Of a stretch of 64,000 nt of DNA, positions 24,137 to 36,000 are shown one piece after another. Position numbers and translations under genes: made by a program. Positions within the stretch are counted from its first letter, which is position 1. Each line of letters begins with the position of its first letter. A model generated the notes under the pieces. It searched no databases. It saw only the letters and a program-made list of their open reading frames with translations, and was not told the origin of the DNA. The stretch comes from Chionis minor. Lineage: Eukaryota > Chordata > Aves > Charadriiformes > Chionididae. The stretch spans positions 145,508 through 209,507 of the forward strand of contig VZSF01000109.1 in assembly GCA_013398295.1 (NCBI GenBank), in the 5' to 3' direction.

Positions 24137-27100
24137 TGACTGCCACTTTATTTTACACTGAGCACCTTACACAAAAGCTTTTCTGGAGGGAAGGCCTCCA
24201 GCTTCTCTTGTCAAGTGTATGAAGAAATTACTCATTAGGCTTTGAAGAAAGAGAAAAAATATGATGATAGCTCAGTAGGATATGATGATAAAGGCTGTCC
24301 ACTGGAAAGGGGAAGAAGAGCGCTCTCATCTGTGCTCAAGACTTGTTGTATGTATTTTACTTGACTGAGGCATGGCATAAAATGCTGAAAAAGTCCTTGC
24401 AGCACAGACTGCAAGACAGGCTTCTCATGTCCCAAATAAGCGTCACAGTTGCTTTAGACAGAGTAATTGCCTGGTCCATTTTTGAAAGTGAAACTCTGAG
24501 TAGAGTTTTAGGAGACAGCTGGTGACTCTGGATTGCAAGTGGGCAAGGGCGTTCTGTGGTTGTATTAGGGAAAGCCTGCTCTGTCTTTCCCCCTCCCGGT
24601 AAATTCCAGATGTGGATTGTGACCTGTTTTGCTTCTATTTTGCCTAGTTATGTATTAGTTGAAGACTTTTCAGATACTGATCCAAGGTCACATTTCATCA
24701 TTGTATCCAAGTGTAGACTTGACTTTAAACATAAGCCTAATTCCATTGCCTTCAGTGGTACTGAAGCAAGAATTAAGTGTTCTTTGGATTTAAAGCCTTG
24801 TAAATGCTTCCTGTACACTGCTGATAAACTACAGAAGTAAAAATCTAGCTGTGGAAGTGCAATAAGCCAGATATAACTATGTTGGTATCGGTCATGCTGC
24901 ATCAGGAATTCGTGTGGTTTTCATTCTCACTGGAAACCACAGTCATGGGTTTGGGATTTTTTTTTCTTCTTAATACTGTTTGTAGATGATAGTTAAATGA
25001 GTCTGATGGAAGACAGTACTGAAATATCTTCAAGCTATACCCGAGCTAGTGTCTGGCCATGTTCCTTCCTGTGTGTAGGCTTCTTCCTCTCATTCATCTC
25101 CAGAAACAGAAATAACACATAAGAAAGAAATTCTAATTTTTGATTCCAGGTGAACTGATGAATGCTGGCAAATGCTGGTCCTGTGAATACTGTTACTGTC
25201 CACTGCTACTTCTTTTTGTCTAGCAAATCATTAATTTTTAATTGCTCATAAAAAAAAGAAAAAGACAATAAAGGGTAAAACTGACACTTTGTAGTGGAAT
25301 TTGTTCCCCCTAAGTCCCATAAACCAGTCATATCAAATTTACTTTTTCCACTTCTAATATCCACAATTGTTTTTTCTCAAGATAAAATTGTACACAGCGA
25401 CCAATTACACACAACCATGTTTCTGTGAGCAATAAAACAGGCTTATACTATGATATTCCGGTTTTACAGTAGGATTTCAAATAGCATATAAGAGGTAAGC
25501 ACATAAATTCATGTTGTGTGTTTCTTGTGATTTCCTTCTATAGTCTCAATCTTAAATTTAGTTTAAAGCTGACAGTTGCCTATCTTTTGAAAATAACTTC
25601 CAGTGTCAGTTGCTTTATTATTATTATTTTTTTCTTATAATTTTGTGATTCTCATAATACATTATATAACTTGAAGTAAGATCTTGTCTATACAGGAAAC
25701 ACTTCATGTAATTTTTAGACATAGTTAAGCTACTCTATGTTTGTGTGTTGCATTGCTATGTCTGCTAAACCTACTTTGTATAGCTTTTAGTCATTTATTT
25801 TGGTCTAGTTTATTTCCAAAAGGTTTCTTAATGCTGATTTAAGGTCACAGGAGTACTAAAAGGTCTGTAGTGTGAACAAGATGTAGACTCATTATGCCTC
25901 ATGCCTGTACCAAAAGCAATAGCTATCAAATTTCTGCCATAAGACTTCGGTCTCTTCCAAAACTTGGGGAGGCAAAAGCTAGCCCTGACACTCATTTATA
26001 GATTTCTACATATTTCTTTTACGTTCATGGATGCATAAATAAATAAAAATGTACCATTAATTATGTATTAATGTTTCCTGATTTACACTTCTAAAAAACA
26101 TAAGGCAGTACTGTTACCCAGATAAATTTTCCTTTCATTTGTGACAGAAACCTTACAGAGAAGAAATTTCAGAAATCCCTGATAGCGTCCCCTCAGCCTT
26201 TATAGGATTAACCTATTATCTTTCCCAGTTCCTACATTTTCTGTTTCCTTAGACATTGATTATGATGCTTCGAGTAGTTATTTAGAATCTGAGTCCATCA
26301 TCTCCATGTATTTCTTGTCAAATTAGTGTTTCATTTAATTTTCAACAGCAAGTTTCAGCCAAAGCCCACTGAGAAACATAAGGATGTTTTCATTAGCTGT
26401 TATGAGCTTGGTATAGTTCTGTGTTGTTAAAACAACTAGATGGCTGTTTAATGTAGAGGTAACCAACCAGCTCAGCTATGGGCAGCAGCGTTTCTAAATT
26501 ATGAGGCAACTCAGTACAACTGCATTACTACTGATAACTGAGGCGGTTTAAGCAAGGCTACCTCTGGTAGTCCTCTGTGGCCTCGTGTCATGCAGGCATA
26601 CTATAAATTACCTTACAGCTTGTTTTTATTTTCCTTGATTCAAATTCAAGAGAAGACATGCTCTTCCCGTACTGCATAGGAAATCATAAGTTAAGGCCAT
26701 GAGCCCTACTGATATATGCAAAGTGTTTTGTGACTTTGAGCATGTAAATTATATGAAGGGCAAGCTATTCATCCTTACAATTTCTTTTGGCCTTGGAGTA
26801 TTTATAGAGGCTCCCCGTGGAGCTGCACTGTCAAGCATCCCCCAGCTGGGGAACAGCTTATGAAAGGTTCTCTGAGGAATATGTATACACGCTGAAAACT
26901 CATTAATAGTCATACACAGTCCTACAAGCAAGATTATTCCTGTGGCCATACTTTATCTGAAAAAAATCTTTGGGTTTGTTTCTTTGACTGTGGCGTTTCC
27001 TTCTTTGGAGTATTTTTTGTTAGTGGTCGAAGTTGGGTTCAAGAGGGACTAAATGTTGTAGACGTCACTATTTTAATGGCTAACAAAATTCTTGGCCAAA

Positions 27101-28528
27101 AATAGGTGTTCAGGGTCAATCCTGTACTAGATACTCTGCTGTTTGCTAGCCGTGTAATACAGAATCTAAAACCACCTGAACGCGTGGAGAACAGAGCTAT
27201 GAACAGGAAATGTGGAAGAATGAGATTTTGCACACAAGGGACAGATTCGGTGCACAAAGTAATGGGATAGAATAAATATGGAAAATTATTGTGTAAAGTT
27301 GTAAACCCTATTTCTTACCTATATGTCTCTGTGTAGAGATTGCTGAAAGAAAGCAGGACTGACGACAGGCAGAAAGGCAAGCGTAGATTAAAGCTGGGAT
27401 GATGAAATGGAAGACAAGGAAGAGGGGTTTCAAACACGCAGGCAGACTGTACCCTCCAGAGAGAGTCCAAAGGTCCCTGCCTGTGCTGGTCCCATGCTGC
27501 TTCTGTAGGGCAGAATCTCTTGCTGGTTCTTTGAATGGTGGTGCTGGGAGGGTACAAGCATCGCGTTTGTCCTAGGGTCTTTGAACAGGACAGTTGTTCT
27601 ATAGAGTCTGAACTCTTCTCTGGATGATCATCTGTATTCAATGTGCAGCATTTCATTTAGTGACCAATTCATGGTAAGTAAGTACTTTTCTGACTGTTAC
27701 ATATCCGTTGCAAGGGGTTTTAATCATAGCCAGAGATTCATAGTTTAAGATGTAAATCTGTGAAACCTTTCATTGTCATAAATTACAGATTTTTCAGCTA
27801 CCTGAGGACCTGATCAAGATTTTCTGTCTCCAGATTCAAGGCTCATATGCATTTAAGAGCAGATCAGGATTGTGTCTGGAGTGCAGATCTTGATCTTTCC
27901 CGCTTGCTGATTTTTTTTTTTTTTTAAATTATTATTATTTTATTCCAGAGTGCATGAACTGGATTCCTTTCAGGTTATTCTAAACCAAAGGTGTGATCTC
28001 ATGTGCAGTTTGCGAGATCTGACTGGAGTTATTCCAAAATAAATTTAAAGTACCACTTACTTGCCAAAAATGGCTACAGCATAGATTCCAGGTCTTCTGC
28101 ACTGATATTTCACTCTTCTTCGGGTCCATTTATACCCCACTGTACTACTTGCTAGTGTAGATACAACCAGTCAGCTTCTTGTTGAGATTGCTACATAGAT
28201 GCCTCAGCTGACATTTAGACACAGAAAAAAAGAGCAAATACTGATCCAAAAAGAAATGAAACTTTGATTTAAAGTATTGGTAGCACTATTAAATCAAGCC
28301 TGTGGACTTGTGTGGCTTGTTTAAACTACATTTTTAGAACTGTTGTTTGGTATGTGAAACATTGTGGAAGTGAAATTATTGGCACAGTTTTGTGTTATAC
28401 TTTAATCAGGTTCATATAAAGAACCACAGGAGTATCAGAAGACTGGAGGAGTCCAGTTTGTCCTTCCTTCTGCCACAGATACTCAACTTTATGAGAAGAG
28501 CCAAGAAAGTGAGCAGAAGCTGAATGAT

Positions 28529-28546
28529 AAAAAAAAAAAAAAAAAA
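28529..28546. repeat. A homopolymer (18 bases)
   Basis: An uninterrupted run of 18 A followed by GAGAAAAA. No retrotransposed body precedes it on the plus strand, so it is treated as a simple repeat and not as a poly(A) tail. Confidence 0.7.
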
Positions 28547-29211
28547 GAGAAAAAATATTTCATGGTGTTATTTAGCAGGAAAACAGTACTTTTCAGAAAG
28601 AACACTGTGTTCATTAATATTAATGGCCCTGGAGCATGTGCTAATTCTTTGCTTAAGTTATCTTAAATACCATCTGCTCCTGTCACTTTTTTGGATATTT
28701 TTCACCATCTGAGCGAGGAGCCTCTCACAAGACCAATTTCTGTCTGTTTCAAATAGTTCCTTCAAGTTTTTCTTGCTCCTCCTTTAGGACTGTGGCTGTT
28801 GTTAAGTCATTTCAAATATGGCTGTACTGAAACAACTACTAAGAAGATCCTTTTAAAAGCAGAGGTCCCATGAGAGGTGAACTTTTTCAAAGAACACATT
28901 AACGCTCTTCTTGTAAGAGGATGTTGCATTAGGAGGTTGTATTCCAGCTAGCTTGACAGATAGCATCTGGGTTCTCTGGAGGGTGGCAAAACACACAAGA
29001 AGTATTATGTTTTGCTCTCTTACTAGTCATGAATAGCCATGCATTCTCTGCTGATGCAGCCTATTCTGTTGCAGCCATGGGGGAATTAGTGACACAAGAG
29101 AAAACTATTTTTATTATTCTTCAGTTGTTATTGTTTATCTCTTGTAATGATGTCCAGGGCTGTGCAATATGTGAGAAACTGCCCTTATGCTGCTTTTCTG
29201 TCTCATTGCAG

Positions 29212-29266
29212 AATAATCAATATCATATCTCGGATTCAGAGCCTGCCTGCAGCAAATCTGGTTAGA
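29212..29266 (+). other. Exon-like segment with strong splice motifs (candidate)
   Basis: It has the best splice context in the window: acceptor TTTTCTGTCTCATTGCAG and donor AGA then GTAAGA. Only the frame starting at 29213 stays open to the donor, reading IINIISRIQSLPAANLVR. It would begin in phase 2 and end on a codon boundary. The next exon-like segment (29590) would meet a stop after ten codons in that phase. The peptide is not recognised. Confidence 0.2.
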
Positions 29267-29589
29267 GTAAGATGCTATAACAAACCTAGGTTGTAAGCTA
29301 CAAAACCATATGTTTTGGAGCAGTAGTCTCTGTCGCTGGAGCAGGCAAATTATTCCAGCTCTGCGTGCATCAAAATGGGGAATGATGCTTTGAGTGTTTA
29401 CACTTTCTGTCCTGCTGCTTATGTGGTGGTGTTTCGTCTCAGGGCTCAACTTTTCTCTGAGCTGTAGATTTTAGCAAGAAGTCTTTTTCTTCAACTTTTT
29501 AATTACCTTCTGTGCTTCTGGCTTTTGACTCTCTGTGTGTTGTTTCTTTAGTCTGAGACAGTTTTTCCATTTTCTGGTACAAACCTTAG

Positions 29590-29646
29590 AGTATCAACAA
29601 GAAACAGAAAGAACAAAAATGAAAAGCGACCTAGCTGTCCTTCCAG
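29590..29646 (+). other. Exon-like segment, 57 bases (weak candidate)
   Basis: The acceptor is ACAAACCTTAG, the donor is CCAG then GTAATA, and the length is a multiple of three. One frame reads YQQETERTKMKSDLAVLP, and a second frame is also open, so the coding signal is ambiguous. It lies 323 bases after the candidate at 29212-29266. Confidence 0.12.
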
Positions 29647-31682
29647 GTAATACTTTGTAATCTTCTTAAATGACGTGTGAGCCTTACAAGATATTATGTA
29701 CTCTAGTAATTATTACCAGTCTAGTTGCATATATTATAATTCATAAAATAGTTATTTGAAGCAGATAGTATGACTTTACTGTCCATGTTCCTTTTTTAAA
29801 AAAAAATAATGACACACTGTCATACTCCATTTTCCAGGTGGAGGTAACAGAAAACAGTAATAGTAACTCATTTTACTACTCTGTATCACAATGAATTAGT
29901 TTGGAAAAAATGAGGAAAATAATTTCAAACATTTTAGTCATAGTAAATGTTTGTCTGGAATTTCTGTTGTGGCTGATGTCTTAATGATCCTCATACTGTG
30001 CTGAATGCTTCTGTGGTTTCTTTCTGAAGCCTGCAGACTGAGGGAGTGTTGTTACACTGGAACACCTGTATTTTGGATGAGATTCTCCAATTGAATGTTT
30101 CTTGAGTTTCCTTTCCTGGTGGGGCCTTATCTCATGGGACAATGGGTTGTATTAGATGAAACGTAGGAAGCATATGTTTGTTGAGCTCTTCAATGTATCT
30201 GGTAAAGGTATTACACAAGTAGGGGGAAAAAAATAAGCTTCTTTATACGCTGTGCCAAAAATGAGAGAAATAATCAGATTTCATGTAAACAGTGTTATGG
30301 CCATCTGCAGTATCACTCTCTGGTTATTGCACATGTGCCTTGTTTTAGACAGTCACTTCACTCTTCCTGTTTTAGAAAAACATTTTCCTTGCATCTCTAA
30401 TTATCTTTAAGGACATTAAACCAAGTTTCCATACACCTGCAAGACCATGATGTTTCTGTTTTGAGGGTTGTAGGGTATGTTGTTTCTAGGGCTCCAAGGA
30501 TGCAAATGTGAAAGAGGAATTCAGTCTTAAGCTATTTAGGAGGACCTGTTTTTGGGTTGGTGTTTTTTTTTTGTTTGTTTGGTTTTTTTTAATTAACATG
30601 AATGTAATGTTAGTGGAAGATTTTAAGCTGGTGGCTCTGGTAATTGATTGCTACTAACTAGGCTTGATCCAAAGGCTGTCACTGATTTAAAAGGGCTTTG
30701 AAATTAGGTTTTATGACACCCATTCAGGTCATCCACTCTACTGATCTTCTGATCTCACTTAGTGCAGTTTGGTTGCAGTGACTATTAAAAAAAAAACAAC
30801 TTGGGGCATTTTTTTTGGTGCATTTTACTCATGTTTTCCAGGTAGGTTTGGAAATACTATGTGAGTCAAAAATCTGTGGATGAGAATTGAAATTCTGTGT
30901 CTAGAATGGGAGAAAAATTTCAATGTATTGAAGAATGGGTGAGATAAACGAGTTCCTGTGTGAACAGGAACGAATTTTTAAGTGATGGGCAATTGCTATG
31001 ACTGAATTAACCACCAGCCCGCTTGCCAGGACACATACGGCAGGCATCTTGAACAGATACTGGGTCAATGACTGGTTTTGTCCACTGGCTCTAAAAAGAA
31101 CTGGGATCTGAAAGCTGTCGCTGGAATCACACATTACTTACTTGAATTATGAAAACCCCCATGGTATATTTCAATTATTAAGTTACTGCCAGTAAGCAGG
31201 TGAATAAATCCTTGTGTCAATAAAATAGGTTAGCCTAAGGTCAAAGAAATGATTAGGATAATGTGGCCCTGAACTTGAGAAACTGTGTCCATATCTGACA
31301 TTTATTTTGTTTTCCTCTCCATTTTCCTGTGCGTTGAGTTCCTGTAAATGAAAGGTAAAGACTAAAGTCTGCTTCATTTTTTTTAATTTGTTGGCTGTGT
31401 TTGCACTTTTTTCATGTTCTCTTGAACAGCTGACATTTTATTTTCATCATGCTTAACAGTGGAAAAGCTAAATGTGTGTGTTGTTGATACACGCTGTGTT
31501 TGTTTTCCTAGTGAGAAGCCACGCCACTGTGACACTAGGAATGAAATGCATATTGTAGCTAGCTCTGGCCTGGATTCTGTGGAGGGCATATTTTGTCCTG
31601 AAAGTAGAAAGAAAGAAAGTGTGGGTGGGGCTGGCATAGTTGTCTTCTCATTTTGGATTCCTAGTGCCTATTTGTAATTGGA

Positions 31683-31760
31683 GAATCAGAATCACAGAAT
31701 ATTTCAAGTTGGAAGGGACCCATAAGGATCATCTAGTCCAACTCCCTGCTAATCAGATAA
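31683..31760 (-). mobile_element. CR1 LINE 3' end fragment, minus strand
   Basis: AATCACAGAAT followed by AAGTTGGAAGGGACCCATAAG and ATCATCTAGTCCAACTCCCTG is the reverse complement of a CR1 3' end. The tail motif sits at the low-coordinate side. It covers only the 3' UTR. It faces the plus-strand CR1 that starts about 130 bases downstream. Confidence 0.9.
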
Positions 31761-31889
31761 AAAAATCCAGCTTTTTTCCTGGATGTTTAATGTCCTTCAA
31801 TCCCAGCATGAAATTCTAAGGTTGTTTTCATTTACTTTCTGAAAAGAAAATAATTTTGTTAGTTTTCTGTGCTATTCACATTCTATTTG

Positions 31890-32972
31890 GATTTCTATTT
31901 CATCTACCTGGACTTAAGCAAAGCATTTGACACTGTCCCGCATGACATCCTGGTCTCCAAATTGGAGAGTCACGGGTTCAGTGAATGGACCACTCGGTGG
32001 ACAAGGAACTGGCTGGATGTCCGCACTCAAAGGGTTGTGGTCAATGGGTCAATGTCTACGTGGCGGCCAGTGACGAGTGGTGTCCCGCAAGGGTGAGTAC
32101 TGGGACCAGTGCTATTTAACATCTTTGTTGGAGACATGGACAGTGGGATCGAGTGCACCCTCAGCAAGTTTGCCAATGACACCAAGCTCGGTGGCACGGT
32201 TGACACACTGGAGGGAAGGGATGCCATCCAGAGGGACCTGGACAGGCTTGAGAGGTGGGCTAATGCAAATGGCATGAAGTTCAACCAAGCCAAGTGCAGA
32301 GTCCTACACCTGGGACGTGGCAATCCCAGGCATAAATACAGGCTGGGCAGAGAATGGCTGGAGAGCAGCCCTGAGGAGAAGGACTTGGGAGTGCTCATGG
32401 ATGAGAAGCTCAACATGAGCCGGCAGTGCGCGCTGGCAGCCCAGAAAGCCAACCGTATCCTGGGTTGCATCAAAAGAAGCGTGGCCAGCAGGGCACGGGA
32501 GGTGATTCTCCCCCTCTACTCTGCGCTTGTGAGACCCCACCTGGAGTACTGTGTCCAGCTCTGGAGTCCTCAACATAGAAAGGACATCGAACTGTTGGAA
32601 CAGGTCCAGCGAAGGGCCACTAAGATGATTAGAGGGATGGAGCACCTCTCCTGTGAGGACAGGCTGAGAGAGCTGGGGCTCTTCAGCCTGGAGAAGAGAA
32701 GGCTCCGGGGAGACCTGATAGCAGCCTTTCAGTATCTGAAGGGAGCCTACAGGAGAGCTGGAGAGGGACTCTTTGTCCGGAAGTCTAGTGATAGGACAAG
32801 GGGTAATGGTTTTAAATTGGAAGAGGGGAGATTTAGATTGGATATTAGGAAGAAGTTCTTTACTGTGAGGGTGGTGAGGCACTGGAACAGGTTACCCAGG
32901 GAAGTTGTGGAGACCCTATCCCTGGAAGTGTTCAAGGCCAGGCTGGATGGGGCTTTGAGCAACCTGCTGTAG
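31890..32972 (+). pseudogene. CR1 ORF2 reverse transcriptase remnant, one in-frame stop
   Basis: The frame begins just before [16 protein letters not shown], an RT palm motif. It reaches GVPQG and then hits TGA at 32094-32096, where active CR1 copies carry a serine codon. It continues in the same frame from 32109 for 287 codons to the natural end ...LDGALSNLL. The catalytic FADD box reads FAND at 32169-32180: the first Asp codon is AAT, which would abolish polymerase activity. Thumb and C-terminal motifs ([42 protein letters not shown]) are intact. The N-terminal endonuclease and early RT blocks are missing. It is dead by truncation, stop and active-site change. Confidence 0.92.
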
Positions 32973-33043
32973 TGAGATGTGTCCCTGCCCATGGCAGGGG
33001 GGTTGGAACTTGATGATCTTTAAGGTCCCTTCCAACTCTAACC

Positions 33044-33066
33044 ATTCTATGATTCTATGATTCTAT
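33044..33066 (+). repeat. CR1 3' terminal microsatellite
   Basis: About three units of ATTCTATG directly follow the conserved CCTTCCAACTC segment. This octamer-type tail replaces poly(A) in CR1 and marks the 3' end and orientation of the insertion. Confidence 0.9.
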
Positions 33067-36000
33067 TTTAGAACATTTGATACTGGAGCTCGTCTTGCAT
33101 TTTCGGGTTGATTAGGAGCACAATAAACTATTGCAGGGGAGCTAGAAACCGCGTGTTCCTAGAGGTTACTCTGTCACTCTGTGTGAAATATTTTATTTTT
33201 GTCAAAGCTTTACCATGTTCTTAATTTCAGTTCTTCTGATGCTCTTATTTTCAAGAACCATCTGTATTTCAATAGGAAGATTTTAAATAACTGTCCTCTA
33301 GCAAGATTTAATGAAAACCACTTATTTTAGCCTCTTGATTCTAACTGAAAAAAATTTCTCTTGTTAAATTCAGAGCACTTGTTTGAATTTTTATTGGTTT
33401 TGTAGGTTCTATATATGACTGAACAATATAGGGAACTTTGTTTTAGTTAAATATTAGATTAGTACAGACCTGTTCTTACATATTTAACAGATCGTTGCTA
33501 GAGCAAAGCAGAGAACTTTTGAATATCGAAGGTCATTTTCAATTCAGTAAATGATGCTGTGACCTAATTCTAGCTTCCATAATTACTAGAGGTAAGAATC
33601 AAAATTGGATACTCATGGCTGCTCACTGAATAAACAATCGAACACACATTTGAACTATGGCCCTATAACAGGTCTTACGTTTAATGCAGAAAGAGGCTAA
33701 ATTGTTAGAAGCTGTCTAGGGGAGAAATATAAATTGTTTTCTTGAACATAAGTCTCACAGAGTACAAAATCCCCAAAAGGGGGAAGGAGAACTTAGTTGA
33801 GTTTAATTGTCAATGTATGTCTGATGCTTCCAGGATCATAATGTTCTCCTCTAGAAAGAAAATGAAGAGCCAGGACTCCAAATTAGGAATTCATAGGGTA
33901 AAACAGAACAAAACAAACAAAATCCTCTTCAACTCTACCAAAAAGACAATTGTGATTTAAAGGGGATAGGAACATTCATTTTTCAGTTTCATTATTCATG
34001 TCCACGGTACAGAAAAATATACAAGATGGAAATTCTGGTTTCTCTGAGTTGTTTTTTACACAGATATTTCTACCATTTTTACAGGAGGAAAGAAAAGGGA
34101 AGGTCTCTTGCATAAATCAGCTTCAAAGGGGAAGAATGCTAGAAGCTCTTCTGTGCGCTAGACAGCTGCAAACATACACATGAATCTCTAATTTTGTCAT
34201 CTAGTGACATCATTTCTGCATTTCCCTGGTGTCTACAGGTTTTTCCTTTCTCTTGTTCTACAGAAATGTGGAGCTCGGGTCCAGATAATGGTGCTTTTGG
34301 GATCACCTGTTAAATCAGTGAAGAATCATTTCCAGCAGTGCTCTTTCCTTTCTTATTTGCTCAATATAAAGGATTGTTTCATGGTCTGAACATGGTTTTA
34401 TTTCTTGTAACTGTTTTCATTTTATACTGTTTGTCCGAAGGGAACCCATTCTGACATGAGAGCCTTCCTCCAGCACTTGGGAAGTGTTATGAAGTTAAAG
34501 CAACAGCTCTGTGTGGAAAGACCTGAACAGGGGTTTTTTTATGTGATGTCAATTAAAGTGAAACAGACTGTGAGGTGGGGGCAAAATGTTTTAACCTCAA
34601 GCTATTGGAAACCATTTCCAAATTACATTGTAGTTTAACTTGAACCAGTCACTCACTGCAGACAGCCATGTTTGAGTTTTCCGTAGTGTTGCAGTTTTTT
34701 GCAGGGCTAGCTGGGAGCACCTGTGTTACTATTACAGAGCATAAATTGCTTTCCTGAACTTTGGGAATCGCTTTAATACAGTTTGAAGCACTACAGGATT
34801 TTAAGTGTAAAACTATTAATATTTCACTGTTGTTGAGAAACTGTCTCACTTGCTCATCTGTGTGGCATATTCTACAAATTAATTACTTGGCAAGTCTGAA
34901 ATACCTGTTTTTATTAGGCATTCAAAGACAGAATATCACATTTTATTCCTTTGAAGTAAATCGCAGAGCACTACCCTGTAAGTATCTTACTGCTCATTCC
35001 TCCCTCACCACCCCCATTTGTTCATAACCTATTTCATCCTTTTTTGATTTATGTCTGTTACATGTGTATGGCCATGAATACAAAATGTATCCCTATGAAT
35101 GGAAATAGGTCAGTTGCTTGTGCAGATTTTTTTTTGGGAAAAAAAATACCTTTTTTGATTCTCATTTGAAGAACTCAAATGTAAAATATAGATCAACCAA
35201 AACTGACAGTATTGCTACCAGATGGAATACTAGAATGGCTCTGCAGCTTATGTAGTTTCATGGTCAGGACAAAATACTTTCTCATGAGTTATCTTTTAAA
35301 GACATCTGGGGTGGTGAACAGATAATGCTCATTCTTTTGCATTTAAGTAAATTTACACATACTCGGTATTCTTATTTATAGGTGTTCTGAGTCTATGTGG
35401 ATACTTCCCTTACGGTTTCATAACATTTCACTTTCAATTACTGAAACAAAAATACCTTCACAATAATTTCTTTGTATGCTGATAATAAGTGAATTTCTAG
35501 TTGTAGCTATGTTGCTCGTGAAGTAATATTCTGCTGTAATTAATATCAAGCAACAGTAAAACCTAAAAACTGCATGAAAAATAAAGTTAGAAATTCATAT
35601 TGTAGGAGGTCAGCTGAGAAATATTGTTACATACTTGCGTGTATAGAATGAAATGATCTTGCATTCTTAAAAATACTTTGGATATAAGCAGTGGTAGAAT
35701 CCTTTTTGTGTAATCAAACAACTCTAATTAATTAAACTGTGTTCAAGGCTCTTACTCCTTTATGATTTGCATATACAGAGAATGCAGTTCTTGAGCAGTA
35801 GGGCTCAGAAATGTGTTGCTTTGATCTGTCACAGGTGACTGTAATGATCAAGATTTTGGGTAACATTAAATAGTATTTCGAGATACTGTATTTTTGAAGA
35901 AGCCTTCCTCTAAAGAGACAGCTGGTGTTAGGAAAGTCAAATTCATCTTTAGCTCAGGAATCTGTTCAGTGTTCGATATCTGTCCAATAGTATTTGAAGG

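Larger units (their letters stand above)
17742..31682. other. Long AT-rich stretch without identifiable genes or large repeats
   Basis: This is the longest repeat-poor part of the window, about 13.9 kb. There are short homopolymers (T near 23861-23872, T then ATT near 27911-27940, A at 28529-28546). ORFs are short. Several segments have acceptor and donor motifs around an open frame (22322-22386, 24077-24136, 29212-29266, 29590-29646, all plus strand) and are listed separately as weak candidates. Their reading phases do not join into one obvious transcript. Confidence 0.6.
31888..33066 (+). mobile_element. CR1 LINE, 5'-truncated, relatively young
   Basis: CR1 is an autonomous non-LTR retrotransposon. 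This copy starts inside the RT domain of ORF2 and runs to a well-preserved 3' end (GTCCCTTCCAACTC, then the ATTCTATG tail). It is the least decayed CR1 in the window: its frame is open apart from one stop over about 360 codons. The endonuclease domain, ORF1 and 5' UTR are absent, so it cannot move. The exact 5' edge is uncertain by about 20 bases. No target duplication was found, as is usual for CR1. Confidence 0.95.

Noticed and set aside
28529..28546. Poly(A) tail of a processed pseudogene
   Set aside because: No recognisable coding body or poly(A) signal upstream and no target duplication seen, so it is called a simple homopolymer.
32027..32992. Long minus-strand ORFs opposite the CR1 (148, 192 and 81 codons)
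   Set aside because: They are shadows of the plus-strand CR1 reading frame, and their translations have no independent resemblance to proteins.
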